Below, piece after piece: positions 52,387 through 61,775 of a DNA stretch of 64,000 bases (position 1 is the first letter of the stretch; every line of letters begins with the position of its first letter). The stretch is from JANOZM01 sp031429355 (GTDB lineage: Bacteria; Pseudomonadota; Gammaproteobacteria; Burkholderiales; Burkholderiaceae_E), in contig JANOZM010000013.1 of the NCBI GenBank assembly GCA_031429355.1, positions 620,001-684,000 on the forward strand, read 5' to 3'. The notes below the pieces were generated by a model, which was not told the DNA's origin, ran no database searches, and saw only the letters and a list, made by a program, of their open reading frames with translations. A program made the position numbers and the translations under genes.

Positions 52387-54351
52387 TAATTCTTCTTCGA
52401 TTTCCGAAAAACGCACGCTAAACGCTTGGGCTTTGCCGGTATCTTTTGCATACAAGCTACCGTCTGCAAGTGCTTTTTGAATGGTCTTTTGCTCGTCTTC
52501 TAAAGCTGCAATTTTCTTTGGAATTTCTTCCAACTGGCGTTGCTGTTTATAACTTAATTTGACTGCACTTGGTTTGGTTGTGCTCGCGTTTGTAGCGTTG
52601 TTTGTGGTGGCATTAGGGGTGGCATTAGGCGTGGCATTAGGGGTGGCATTAGGGGTGGCGTTTTTGCCAGTATTTGCAGCCGCCGCGGCTGACGCTTGCG
52701 CGGCCAACTTAAGCGATTCTTGAAACTGCACGCGTAACTTGTTGCGTAGCGCACCTGCTTGTTCTTGCCAAAGGCTAAACCCGCCCGCAATGTTCCACCA
52801 TTGGCCCTGCCCGACGTGGCAAATGCTTTGAGTCACCACGTTATCTAAAAAGCGCCGGTCATGGCTAACTAGTAGAACGGTACCGGTGTACTCGGTTAAC
52901 AATTCTTCTAGTAAATCGAGGGACTCCATATCCAAATCGTTAGTTGGCTCATCCAACACTAAAACGTTGCTTGGTTTGGCGAATAAGCGTGCCAGTAACA
53001 ATCGATTGCGCTCGCCGCCCGACAAGGACTTTACCGGCGAACGTGCGCGCTCTGGGGCGAACAAAAAGTCGGCCAAATAACTCATCACGTGCTTACGTTG
53101 GCCATTCATTTCAATCCATTCGCTACCTGGGCTAATGGTTTCAATTAAGGTGGCCTCATCATCCAGCGCGGAACGCATTTGGTCAAAGTACGCGACCTCT
53201 ATTCGTGCACCTGTTCTTATCTCGCCGGTATCGGCGGCTAGCTGCCCTAAGATCAATTTCAGCATGGTGGTTTTACCCGTACCGTTATCGCCAATTAAAC
53301 CGACCTTATCGCCTCGCATAACCAAAGTCGAGAAGGCTTCAATTAAGGTGCCACGATTGGCAAAGGTTTTGCTTACATTGGTCAGCTCGGCTACTAATGC
53401 CCCCGAGTTGTCGGCACGCGCTACTTCCATTTGCACGTTGCCTGACCGGTCTAAACGCTCTTTACGCTCAACGCGTAACCCCTGCAAACGACGTACGCGA
53501 CCTTCGTTACGGGTACGACGTGCTTCAACGCCTTTGCGGATCCAAATCTCTTCTTGCGCTAATACTTTGTCAAAGCGTTCAGTGGCTAAATTCTCGGCAT
53601 GCAATTCAAGCGCTTTGCGTGCTTGGTAAGCCTCAAAATTACCGGGGTACGAACGCAGCACGCCGCGATCTAACTCGACAATACGCGTAGCGACTTGATC
53701 TAAAAATTGGCGATCGTGCGTAATAAATAGCGAGGTGCCTTTAAATTGTTGCAACAAAGTTTCTAACCAATCAATGGCGGCAATGTCGAGGTGGTTGGTC
53801 GGCTCGTCTAATAGCAAAACATCGGGTTGGGTGACTAAAGCGCGAGCCAGCGCTACGCGTTTACGTTGCCCGCCGGATAGTTCGCTAATGCGTGCGTCCT
53901 CTTGCAATTGGCAACGCTTAATCATTTCTTCCACGCGGTTGCGAATTTGCCAAACGCCTTGCGCTTCTAACTGGCCTTGCAAATCGGCTAAGCGTGCTAA
54001 GTCGTCGTCGTTGGCATCGGGTTCGTTTAAACGATGCACCGTATGTTCGTAATCGATCAGCAGTTTTGACTCTTTTTCATACGCATGTGCGACCGCTTCA
54101 AACACCGTTTCCGCATCGCCAAAAGTTGGCTCTTGAGAAACGAAATTAACTGTTAGGCCGGTTTTACGGATGCACTGTCCATCGTCAAGTTGAGATTGAC
54201 CAGCAATAATTTTAAATAGGCTCGATTTGCCGGTTCCGTTACGGCCAATAAGACCAACGCGTTCTCCTTCTAATAGGGAGAAATCGGTGTCTAAAAGCAA
54301 CGGGACGTGCCCAAAGGCTAAGTGGGCATTAGTAATAGTAATTAACGACAT
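52345..54351 (-). CDS. uup: ABC-F family ATPase, Uup type
   Basis: Two ATPase domains without membrane segments: Walker A GRNGTGKSS and GDNGTGKTT, signatures LSGGQRKRVALARAL and LSGGERNRLLLARLF, Walker B LLLDEPTNHLD and LVLDEPTNDLD. The C-terminal coiled coil (LSYKQQRQLEEIPKKIAALE) marks Uup. ABC-F proteins act on ribosomes; Uup also binds DNA junctions. A repeat-coded Thr-Pro-Asn-Ala linker precedes the coil. ATG 54351 is preferred over TTG 54366. Confidence 0.92.
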   Translation of the reverse strand: MSLITITNAHLAFGHVPLLLDTDFSLLEGERVGLIGRNGTGKSSLFKIIAGQSQLDDGQCIRKTGLTVNFVSQEPTFGDAETVFEAVAHAYEKESKLLIDYEHTVHRLNEPDANDDDLARLADLQGQLEAQGVWQIRNRVEEMIKRCQLQEDARISELSGGQRKRVALARALVTQPDVLLLDEPTNHLDIAAIDWLETLLQQFKGTSLFITHDRQFLDQVATRIVELDRGVLRSYPGNFEAYQARKALELHAENLATERFDKVLAQEEIWIRKGVEARRTRNEGRVRRLQGLRVERKERLDRSGNVQMEVARADNSGALVAELTNVSKTFANRGTLIEAFSTLVMRGDKVGLIGDNGTGKTTMLKLILGQLAADTGEIRTGARIEVAYFDQMRSALDDEATLIETISPGSEWIEMNGQRKHVMSYLADFLFAPERARSPVKSLSGGERNRLLLARLFAKPSNVLVLDEPTNDLDMESLDLLEELLTEYTGTVLLVSHDRRFLDNVVTQSICHVGQGQWWNIAGGFSLWQEQAGALRNKLRVQFQESLKLAAQASAAAAANTGKNATPNATPNATPNATPNATTNNATNASTTKPSAVKLSYKQQRQLEEIPKKIAALEDEQKTIQKALADGSLYAKDTGKAQAFSVRFSEIEEELLALLETWESLQSN
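52607..52660. repeat. 12-bp in-frame tandem repeat in the ABC-F gene
   Basis: Four units of gtggcattaggg (one with a single change) at 52607-52654 and a partial fifth to 52660. In the coding direction it encodes repeats of Asn-Ala-Thr-Pro in the linker before the C-terminal coiled coil. The unit length of four codons keeps the frame whatever the copy number. Confidence 0.9.
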
Positions 54352-54475
54352 GGGGAGCTTATGCAATGAAACAAAGAGAAGGGCCGCATTCTACGCGTTA
54401 TGCGTTTAAATGCGGCCCTGAGAGTAGAGCGCTTAGCTAAACAATAGTTGACTAAAAGCGCCCTAATAAAAAATT

Positions 54476-54527
54476 AGAGCCTGCCCGGCTGTTAAAACAA
54501 TCGGGCAAATTCTGGCTCTGTTTTTTT
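54476..54527. terminator. Bidirectional terminator after the BI-1 gene
   Basis: Outer arms AGAGCC (54476-54481) and GGCTCT (54514-54519) enclose inner arms GCCCG (54483-54487) and CGGGC (54502-54506). A T-run follows on the plus strand and an A-run precedes it, so it can work in both directions: for the BI-1 gene (minus) and against read-through from the plus side. Confidence 0.75.
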
Positions 54528-55239
54528 ACTCACGGTCTCCACCGACAATGCCTAAGATGCTAAGCAAGCTGGTGAATACGTTATAAATGTTAAGGTAAAT
54601 CGCCAAGGTTGCGCTTACGTAGTTAGTTTCGCCGCCGTTAACAACGCGCTGCACGTCATACAGCATAAAGGCTGAAAAAATGCCGATGGCCAATACCGCA
54701 ATAGTTAAATGCAAGGCCGGCAATTGCAGCCAAATATTTAAAATGCCGCCGACTAAAATAAGCATTGCACCCATCATGAGCCACTTACCCATGCCCGAAA
54801 AGTCGCGCTTGGAAACGGTTGCAATGGTAGCCATTACGCCAAAGATTGCTGCTGTTCCGCCAAAGGCCGCTGCAATTAGGGTGCCACCGTTAGAAAAGCC
54901 CAAAATTGAGGTGAGCATGCGTGACAGCATGAGACCCATAAAAAAAGTAAAGCCTAGCAACAAACCAACGCCGACTGAACTGTTTTTATATTTCTCGATG
55001 GCGAACATAAACGCGAAAGCGCCGCCCATAAACACCATTAATGAGATCCAAGGGCTGCCACGGAACAATGTGCCAAAGCCGGTCTGAACACCAACAATGG
55101 AGCCTAAAACGGTCGGTACTAGCGATACCGCCAGCAACCAGTAGGTGTTACGTAAAACCTTGTTTCGGCTAAGGGCCGAACCCATTGCGCCGCCAATACT
55201 GCCATTGGCGCCGAAACTATTGTCAAATTGATTTGCCAT
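54526..55239 (-). CDS. Bax inhibitor-1/YccA family membrane protein
   Basis: 237 residues, seven hydrophobic segments, with the BI-1 patterns NKVLRNTYWLLAVSLVPTVLG and AIYLNIYNVFTSLLSILG. Bacterial YccA modulates FtsH proteolysis; other relatives leak calcium. Single gene; divergent from ndk across a 257-base region. Confidence 0.92.
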   Translation of the reverse strand: MANQFDNSFGANGSIGGAMGSALSRNKVLRNTYWLLAVSLVPTVLGSIVGVQTGFGTLFRGSPWISLMVFMGGAFAFMFAIEKYKNSSVGVGLLLGFTFFMGLMLSRMLTSILGFSNGGTLIAAAFGGTAAIFGVMATIATVSKRDFSGMGKWLMMGAMLILVGGILNIWLQLPALHLTIAVLAIGIFSAFMLYDVQRVVNGGETNYVSATLAIYLNIYNVFTSLLSILGIVGGDRE

Positions 55240-55496
55240 TTAAAAAACTCCCTATTGAAGAAAACTGGTTTCCTATGACCGGAATGTAACGACGATTGTC
55301 TGCTATTTCAAGAGCTAAATACAACATTATTTAATTTGAATTAGATTTCAAGCGCTTGCAAAGTGCATATTAATCACAACTCGCAAACAATTCTGACATG
55401 AACGCCGTATTACAGTGGCTTTTGACCGTAGGGCCGCTAAGGCTATCCAGTGGTAAACTACAAGTCTCCTAAAAATCTCCTACAAAAGAATCTGAA

Positions 55497-55922
55497 ATGG
55501 CTACTGAACGCACTCTTTCTATTATTAAACCTGACGCAGTCGCTAAAAACGTAATTGGTCAAATTTACGCGCGCTTTGAAAAGGCTGGCTTAAAAGTTAT
55601 TGCAGCGCGCATGATGCATCTGTCGCGTGGCGAAGCTGAAGCTTTCTACGGCGTACACCGCGAGCGTCCTTTCTTTAAAGATTTAGTCGAGTTTATGATC
55701 TCGGGCCCTGTAATGGTGACTGCGCTTGAAGGTGAAAACGCCATCTTGACGCACCGAGATCTAATGGGTGCAACCGATCCTAAAAAAGCTTCCGCAGGCA
55801 CGATTCGCGCTGACTTTGCTGACAGCATTGATGCCAACGCAGTGCATGGCTCAGATGCCGCCGATACCGCAAAAGTTGAAGTCGCGTTTTTCTTTCCTGG
55901 AATGAATGTCTACAGCCGCTAA
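55497..55922 (+). CDS. ndk: Nucleoside diphosphate kinase
   Basis: 141 residues, full length. Starts with RTLSIIKPDAVAKNVIG and contains the active-site His117 in NAVHGSDA. Keeps nucleoside triphosphate pools balanced. First gene of the housekeeping run to der. The stop overlaps the rlmN start by 17 bases. Confidence 0.97.
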   Translation: MATERTLSIIKPDAVAKNVIGQIYARFEKAGLKVIAARMMHLSRGEAEAFYGVHRERPFFKDLVEFMISGPVMVTALEGENAILTHRDLMGATDPKKASAGTIRADFADSIDANAVHGSDAADTAKVEVAFFFPGMNVYSR

Positions 55923-57129
55923 TTTAGCAACAATCTCAACCCCCAGCACGCAGCATAAAGCTGGGGTTGTGTCGCAAGCCGGGCCAGTCAACTTGCTCGG
56001 CTTGTCTGTTTCTGAGTTAGGCCAATTTTGTACCGAACACGGGCAAAAATCGTTTAGAGCCAAGCAACTAACCCGTTGGTTGCATAAAATTTACGTCAAC
56101 GATTTTGACGCAATGACCGATTTAGCCAAAGACTTCCGTAGCTTGTTACAAAGCAAAGCGCAAATTTTCGCCCCGCAAATTATTAGTGACAACACCGCCT
56201 CCGACGGAACGCGAAAGTGGTTGTTAGATGTCGGCAAAGGCGATGCCGTTGAAATGGTTTATATCCCCGAATTAGATCGAGGCACTTTATGTGTATCGAC
56301 TCAAGCGGGTTGTGCCGTTAACTGTCGGTTTTGCTCGACAGGTAAGCAAGGTTTTAGCCGCAACTTAGAATTATTTGAAGTCATAGGGCAGCTTTGGCTA
56401 GCCAACCGTTTGTTAAGCGAGCCGGGCGCATTTACTCGAATTTATAGTCGTAGTAATGCGCAGGTCAGTAGTTCTGAGTCGCCTGAACGGATTGTCACCA
56501 ATGTTGTGTTTATGGGCATGGGCGAACCACTGCAAAATTACAACGTCACTCTGGCGGCTTTGCGCCTAATGTTGGACGATAACGCTTACGGCTTATCGCG
56601 CCGCCGCGTTACAGTATCCACTTCGGGTGTCGTGCCAATGATTGATCGCCTTGGTGAAGATTGCCCTGTGGCTTTAGCCGTTTCGCTGCACGCTCCTAAC
56701 GATACGTTGCGCGATCATTTGGTGCCTATCAACCGTAAGTATCCATTGCGCGAATTGCTAGCGGCTTGTGATCGGTATTTAAGTAAAGCGCCTCGCGATT
56801 TTGTGACTTTCGAATATTGCATGTTGGACGGCGTTAACGACAGCGTTGCCCAGGCGCAAGAACTTATCAATTTAGTTGGCGATTTACCCTGCAAATTTAA
56901 CTTGATTCCATTTAATCCGTTTCCCGAATCCGGTTTGCAAAAATCTACCGAAGATAATATTTATCAGTTTGCTGATGTGTTAGATAAGGCGCGGATTGTG
57001 ACTACTATTCGTAAAACGCGCGGTGAGGATATTGATGCGGCTTGTGGTCAATTAGCCGGAGAAGTGCAAGACCGTACCCGTTTGCAAGAACGAAGCCGTA
57101 CAATTCCCATCTTAGGAGTGCAGGCATGA
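55906..57129 (+). CDS. rlmN: Dual-specificity RNA methyltransferase RlmN
   Basis: Radical SAM enzyme that methylates C2 of A2503 in 23S rRNA and A37 in tRNAs. CxxxCxxC cluster motif at Cys136, Cys140, Cys143 (CAVNCRFCSTG); the methyl-carrying Cys is in RGEDIDAACGQLAG. 407 residues; ATG 55906 is within the ndk end, and the stop overlaps the next ATG (ATGA). Confidence 0.96.
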   Translation: MSTAANLATISTPSTQHKAGVVSQAGPVNLLGLSVSELGQFCTEHGQKSFRAKQLTRWLHKIYVNDFDAMTDLAKDFRSLLQSKAQIFAPQIISDNTASDGTRKWLLDVGKGDAVEMVYIPELDRGTLCVSTQAGCAVNCRFCSTGKQGFSRNLELFEVIGQLWLANRLLSEPGAFTRIYSRSNAQVSSSESPERIVTNVVFMGMGEPLQNYNVTLAALRLMLDDNAYGLSRRRVTVSTSGVVPMIDRLGEDCPVALAVSLHAPNDTLRDHLVPINRKYPLRELLAACDRYLSKAPRDFVTFEYCMLDGVNDSVAQAQELINLVGDLPCKFNLIPFNPFPESGLQKSTEDNIYQFADVLDKARIVTTIRKTRGEDIDAACGQLAGEVQDRTRLQERSRTIPILGVQA

Positions 57130-57926
57130 AGTTTCAATCCAAGTCTTTTGCATCCATTGCAACCGTTATTGCTTTCGCAGTGCTGAGCACCGCTTGTGTA
57201 AGTTCGGGCTCCGGTAACAATAATGTTGCCGAAAAACCTAGAAACGTTGAAGCTGATTTGTTACGCCGAGCCGCAATTCGGGTTGAGTTAGCAAGCAGCT
57301 ATTACCAACAAGGCAATATGGCGGTCGCGATCGACGAAGCCAACGAGTCGCTTCGTATCGTGCCGAATTACCCGCAAGCCCTAGGTATGCTGGGCCTTAT
57401 TTACATGGGCTTAAAAGAAAATGCGAAGGCCGAGCCGTATTTTCAACGGAGTTTGCAGGCTATGCCTAATGACCCCGATTTAAATTTAAATTACGGTTGG
57501 TTTTTGTGCCAAACCGGACGAGAGCGCGAATCGATCCCGATGTTTTTAACGGCCGCTCGCGATCCGTTGTATCGTGCGCCCGCACGGCCCTATCAAAACG
57601 CTGGTATTTGTTCGCGTCGCGTTGCCCGCGATGGTGATGCTGAGTCGTATTTGCGTAAGTCATTAGAGCTAGAGCCAACCAACTCGGTATCCATTTATTA
57701 CCTAGCAGAAGTGCTATTGTCCAAGGGCGACTTAGGTAGCGCTGAAACCTTAAGTAATCGGTTGTTAAATGGTTTAGATGCGTCACCGCAATCCCTGTGG
57801 CTAGCCATTCGCGTACAAAAAAAGTTAGGCAGTTCTGAACAAGTGTCGAGTTTAGTTTCACAGTTGCGTCGACGGTTTCCCGAGTCAAGCGAATTGCAGA
57901 TGTTTTTGCAAGGTCGATACGAATAG
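57126..57926 (+). CDS. pilF: Type IV pilus pilotin, TPR lipoprotein PilF/PilW
   Basis: Lipoprotein (AFAVLSTAC) of 266 residues with TPR repeats (ELASSYYQQGNMAVAIDEAN and following). PilF is the pilotin that assists PilQ secretin assembly in the outer membrane. ATG 57126 is taken because it overlaps the rlmN stop and starts the signal peptide. Position between rlmN and rodZ/ispG is conserved. Fits with the pilus chemosensory operon at 38-46 kb. Confidence 0.9.
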   Translation: MKFQSKSFASIATVIAFAVLSTACVSSGSGNNNVAEKPRNVEADLLRRAAIRVELASSYYQQGNMAVAIDEANESLRIVPNYPQALGMLGLIYMGLKENAKAEPYFQRSLQAMPNDPDLNLNYGWFLCQTGRERESIPMFLTAARDPLYRAPARPYQNAGICSRRVARDGDAESYLRKSLELEPTNSVSIYYLAEVLLSKGDLGSAETLSNRLLNGLDASPQSLWLAIRVQKKLGSSEQVSSLVSQLRRRFPESSELQMFLQGRYE

Positions 57927-57934
57927 TTGGTCTT

Positions 57935-58921
57935 ATGAATGAAATACAAAATCCCAATAACGGCACCGAGCCGACTGTTAACCCTAAGCACTTAAGCGCA
58001 TTGCGCGAATCAAAAGGGCTGACCGTTTCAGATATATCGCAGCGTACTCGCCTGTCGCCCAAACAGGTCGATTTATTAGAGTCCGGTCAGTATTCTGTGT
58101 TGCCAGGCTCTGCGTTTGTCATGGGGGCGCTGCGTTCGTACTGCAAAGTGGTCGGTCTCGAGCCAGAACGTTATCTTGAGGAAGCCAAAGCGACATACGC
58201 TGCTTCTCAAGAAGAGGGTTTGCCCACGCCTGATCGTTTGCATACTTCCTTGCCCAGCCGAGCTGCGGGTGGTTTAGAAAACTCTAGTAGCCGCTTATGG
58301 TGGGTTGCGAGTGGTTTGTTGGGCGTTGTTGCCATTGGTTTGTACTTTGCAAACCCTAACGGCTTAGCTGGACTAATTAAAAAGGACGCGGGTAAGGCTG
58401 CCATCCCTGCAACCTCTTCGGCAACGGTTATTGAAGTTAACCCTGCTGTCAGCCAGCCTTCGCAGGGCTCAACAGCTACTACAACAACTACGCCTGTTGC
58501 GCCAATAAGCGAGGCTGCTGCACCAACAACAGTGCCCGCAACTACCGCGAACGATAATTTATCGGCTGTCTCATCGGCTGCTTCAACGGTTCCATCCGCT
58601 GGCGCCTCCGCTTTGCCGACGGCACTGCCAAGTGCATCCGGCGCTGCACCATCAGCTAACCCAGCGCCGGTCGTAGCATCGGGATCGCAATCAATCGAAT
58701 TAAATTTGGCGCGTGATGCCTGGGTCGAAGTTAAAGAAATTGGTGGAAAGCCGCTAGTCAACCGATTGTACAAGGCGGGCTCAAAAGAGAGTATTCAAAT
58801 ACCGGGTCCCGTTAATGTTGTGGTGGGTAGTGCCTCCGGCGTTAGCCTTAATTGGTCTGGCAGCCCGCTTGATTTAAAGCCCTATACAAAAGACGACGTC
58901 GCTCGATTTACACTCAAATGA
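57935..58921 (+). CDS. rodZ: RodZ-like cytoskeletal membrane protein
   Basis: 328 residues: N-terminal HTH_25 domain (LRESKGLTVSDISQRTRLSP, then KQVDLLESGQYSVLPGSAFV), one transmembrane helix (about 113-131), a Ser/Thr/Pro/Ala-rich periplasmic linker, and C-terminal DUF4115 domain (ARDAWVEVKEIGGKPLVNRL). RodZ connects MreB to the wall synthesis machinery. The end overlaps ispG by 4 bases (ATGA). Confidence 0.9.
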   Translation: MNEIQNPNNGTEPTVNPKHLSALRESKGLTVSDISQRTRLSPKQVDLLESGQYSVLPGSAFVMGALRSYCKVVGLEPERYLEEAKATYAASQEEGLPTPDRLHTSLPSRAAGGLENSSSRLWWVASGLLGVVAIGLYFANPNGLAGLIKKDAGKAAIPATSSATVIEVNPAVSQPSQGSTATTTTTPVAPISEAAAPTTVPATTANDNLSAVSSAASTVPSAGASALPTALPSASGAAPSANPAPVVASGSQSIELNLARDAWVEVKEIGGKPLVNRLYKAGSKESIQIPGPVNVVVGSASGVSLNWSGSPLDLKPYTKDDVARFTLK

Positions 58922-60300
58922 ACTCGACAAACTATTCGCCCAAACCTGATCAATGTGCGCCAGATTTAATGGCCAACGTTCCCGCTCTTGCGCAAGCGAT
59001 GCCACGTCGTGGCCGTATCAAAGTTGATGTATCGTGGGGTGCACGCACGGTGTCGATTGGTGGTGATGCGCCTATCGTAGTTCAGTCGATGACTAATACC
59101 GACACTGCAGATGCGATTGGTACAGCAATTCAAATTAAAGAACTAGCGCGCGCTGGTTCCGAGTTGGTACGAATTACGGTAAACACGCCGGCTGCAGCAA
59201 AAGAAGTGGCGGCTATTCGCGAGCAATTAGATCGTATGCAAGTCGATGTGCCCTTGGTTGGTGACTTCCATTACAACGGGCACAAATTGTTGACGCAATA
59301 TCCCGATTGCGCGCAAGCCTTATCGAAGTACCGGATTAACCCCGGCAACGTTGGTTCGGGCGCTCGTCGCGACGATAATTTTGCCCAAATGATCGAAGTT
59401 GCCGCTAAGTACAACAAACCCGTTCGTATCGGTGTCAACTGGGGTAGCTTAGACCAAGCGTTATTGGCCCGCGTAATGGACGATAACTCGCGCCGTGCGA
59501 AACCTTGGGATGCGCAAGCCGTTATGCGCTATGCGTTGGTTGAATCGGCCGTTACTAGTGCAAATCGCGCCATCGAGCTTGGTTTGCCAAAAGATAAAAT
59601 TATCTTGTCTTGCAAAGTATCAAACGTGCAGGACCTTATTGCGGTATACCGCGATTTGGCCAACCAATGTGACTTACCTTTGCACTTAGGATTGACTGAA
59701 GCTGGTATGGGTAGCAAAGGTATTGTGGCCTCGTGTGCTGCAATGGGTATTTTGTTGCAAGAGGGTATTGGCGACACAGTGCGGGTTTCTTTAACTCCCG
59801 ATCCTGGTGGCGACCGTGCCAAAGAAGTTATTGTTGCCCAAGAGCTTTTGCAAACAATGGGTCTACGCTCGTTTACGCCGTTAGTTACTGCCTGCCCCGG
59901 TTGTGGTCGCACTAGTAGTACATTTTTTCAAGAATTAGCCTCCAGTATTCAGACTTTCTTACGCGAACAAATGCCAATTTGGCGGCTGCAATATGTCGGC
60001 GTTGAAGACATGAAAGTAGCGGTAATGGGTTGCGTTGTAAATGGCCCAGGCGAAAGCAAGCATGCCGACATCGGCATTAGCTTACCGGGTGCTGACGAAG
60101 CACCTGTTGCACCAGTGTTTGTCGACGGTGAGCGAACCGTAACTCTAAAGGGTGATCATATTTCGGCGGAGTTTCAGGCCATCGTAGAGCGTTATGTGCA
60201 AAATCGCTACGGCGCCAAAGGTGCCGATGCGTCTAAGTTAAGTTCCTCCGAATCAGACAAAGATAGCAACCTCGGGCGACATCAAAACATCTCTGCATAA
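58918..60300 (+). CDS. ispG: 4-hydroxy-3-methylbut-2-enyl diphosphate synthase IspG
   Basis: Penultimate enzyme of the MEP isoprenoid pathway, which also supplies the carotenoid and bacteriochlorophyll tail precursors. 460 residues; 4Fe-4S Cys in ACPGCGRTSSTFFQ and GCVVNGPGES. N-terminal VSIGGDAPIVVQSMTNTDTA is typical. Nothing unusual beyond a ~25-residue Ser/Asp-rich C-terminus. Confidence 0.96.
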   Translation: MNSTNYSPKPDQCAPDLMANVPALAQAMPRRGRIKVDVSWGARTVSIGGDAPIVVQSMTNTDTADAIGTAIQIKELARAGSELVRITVNTPAAAKEVAAIREQLDRMQVDVPLVGDFHYNGHKLLTQYPDCAQALSKYRINPGNVGSGARRDDNFAQMIEVAAKYNKPVRIGVNWGSLDQALLARVMDDNSRRAKPWDAQAVMRYALVESAVTSANRAIELGLPKDKIILSCKVSNVQDLIAVYRDLANQCDLPLHLGLTEAGMGSKGIVASCAAMGILLQEGIGDTVRVSLTPDPGGDRAKEVIVAQELLQTMGLRSFTPLVTACPGCGRTSSTFFQELASSIQTFLREQMPIWRLQYVGVEDMKVAVMGCVVNGPGESKHADIGISLPGADEAPVAPVFVDGERTVTLKGDHISAEFQAIVERYVQNRYGAKGADASKLSSSESDKDSNLGRHQNISA

Positions 60301-60371
60301 ACTGTAACGAACCTCCCGTAGCAAAAAATAAGAAAGGCATGGCTTGTCAACATTGCAAGCCGTGAAAACAA

Positions 60372-61694
60372 TTGGCAGATCGAATTTCCGCCGTTAAAGG
60401 CATGAATGATTTACTCCCGCAAGACACTGCGTTGTGGGAATCGGTTGAAGAAACCGTAAGAAGTTGGATGCGTAGCTATGGTTACCGAAACATTCGCACA
60501 CCCATCGTCGAGCAAACCGCTGTGTTTTCGCGCGGACTAGGGCAGGTAACCGATATCGTCGAAAAAGAAATGTATTCTTTTCTCGACGCGATGAACGGTG
60601 ATGCATTAACGCTGCGACCCGAAAATACTGCGGGTGTGGTGCGTGCTGTAGTGGAGCACAATCTAACCTACGAAGGCCCAAAGCGTCTTTGGTATATGGG
60701 GCCAATGTTTCGCCATGAGCGCCCGCAGCGTGGACGCTATCGGCAGTTTCATCAAATCGGCGCAGAAGCCGTCGGTTTTGCGGGTCCGGATATTGATGCC
60801 GAAATTATTTCGATGTGCCAACGCCTTTGGGACGACTTAGGCATCGATGATGTAAAGCTAGAGCTCAACTCAATTGGAGACTTACCAGAACGTCAAGCAC
60901 ACCGCGCCCAATTAATAGCCTATTTCGAACAGCACATGGATGTACTGGACGAGGACGCCAAGCGCCGTTTGCATACAAACCCGTTGCGTATTTTGGATAC
61001 CAAAAATCCGAAGATGCAAGAGATGGTAAACGGTGCCCCGCAATTGATGAGCTTTTTGGGCGAAGCGTCGTTGGCCCACTTCGAAACCGTCAAAATGTTG
61101 TTGGGCGAGTTAAACGTACCGTTTAAAATTAATCCACGTTTAGTGCGCGGTATGGACTATTACAACCGCACTGTGTTTGAGTGGACGACTACTTTGTTGG
61201 GTGCTCAAGGCACTATTTGTGGTGGTGGTCGCTACGATCCGTTAGCTGAAATGTACGGCGGCAAACCCACCCCAGCGATTGGCTTTGCCATTGGGATGGA
61301 GCGTTTAATTGAGCTTTGTAAAGAAGCGGGCGCTATCGAACCTGATGTGGCTAGCGATATTTACTTGGTACATTCGGGCGACGCCGCGCAGCGTCTGGCA
61401 GTGCGATGTGCCGAAGAATTACGCTCTGCCGGATTTAATGTGGTTTTAAATTGCGGCGGAGGTAGCTTTAAAGCGCAGTTTAAGCGGGCCGATGCAAGTG
61501 GCGCGCAATTTGCCGTGGTGATCGGCGATAATGAAGTTGAGAAAGGCGAAGCTGCAGTAAAATCGCTGCGGCAGTCCGGCGCAGATGCAGCCTCTGCTCT
61601 CGGTAATTCGAACGAAGCTTCTGCGCCAAACGAGCAAATCAACGTACCATTTGCGGTTTTGGCAGAACGTTTAAGCCAAATGATGCTGGCTTAA
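60372..61694 (+). CDS. hisS: Histidyl-tRNA synthetase (TTG start)
   Basis: 440 residues, class II synthetase. Motif 1 region RTPIVEQTAVFSRGLGQVTD, motif 2 MFRHERPQRGRYRQFHQIGAE, and the His-specific LVRGMDYYNRTVFEW; C-terminal anticodon-binding domain. The conserved beginning ISAVKGMNDLLP lies right after TTG 60372, and no ATG or GTG is in frame upstream near it, so TTG is the likely start; no good ribosome site is visible. Confidence 0.94.
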   Translation: MADRISAVKGMNDLLPQDTALWESVEETVRSWMRSYGYRNIRTPIVEQTAVFSRGLGQVTDIVEKEMYSFLDAMNGDALTLRPENTAGVVRAVVEHNLTYEGPKRLWYMGPMFRHERPQRGRYRQFHQIGAEAVGFAGPDIDAEIISMCQRLWDDLGIDDVKLELNSIGDLPERQAHRAQLIAYFEQHMDVLDEDAKRRLHTNPLRILDTKNPKMQEMVNGAPQLMSFLGEASLAHFETVKMLLGELNVPFKINPRLVRGMDYYNRTVFEWTTTLLGAQGTICGGGRYDPLAEMYGGKPTPAIGFAIGMERLIELCKEAGAIEPDVASDIYLVHSGDAAQRLAVRCAEELRSAGFNVVLNCGGGSFKAQFKRADASGAQFAVVIGDNEVEKGEAAVKSLRQSGADAASALGNSNEASAPNEQINVPFAVLAERLSQMMLA

Positions 61695-61695
61695 T

Positions 61696-61747
61696 CGAAG
61701 TGAATAAGCGAAGTGAATAAGCGAAGTAAATAAGCGAAGTAAACAAA
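61696..61747. repeat. 13-bp tandem repeat after hisS (4 units)
   Basis: Units cgaagtgaataag (61696-61708, 61709-61721), cgaagtaaataag (61722-61734) and cgaagtaaacaaa (61735-61747). They fill most of the hisS-yfgM gap. Confidence 0.9.
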
Positions 61748-61775
61748 TTTAACCTAATAGTTTTTAATAAAAATC

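Noticed and set aside
57042..57125. Longer PilF start
   Set aside because: It would put a non-hydrophobic extension before the lipoprotein signal and is entirely within rlmN.
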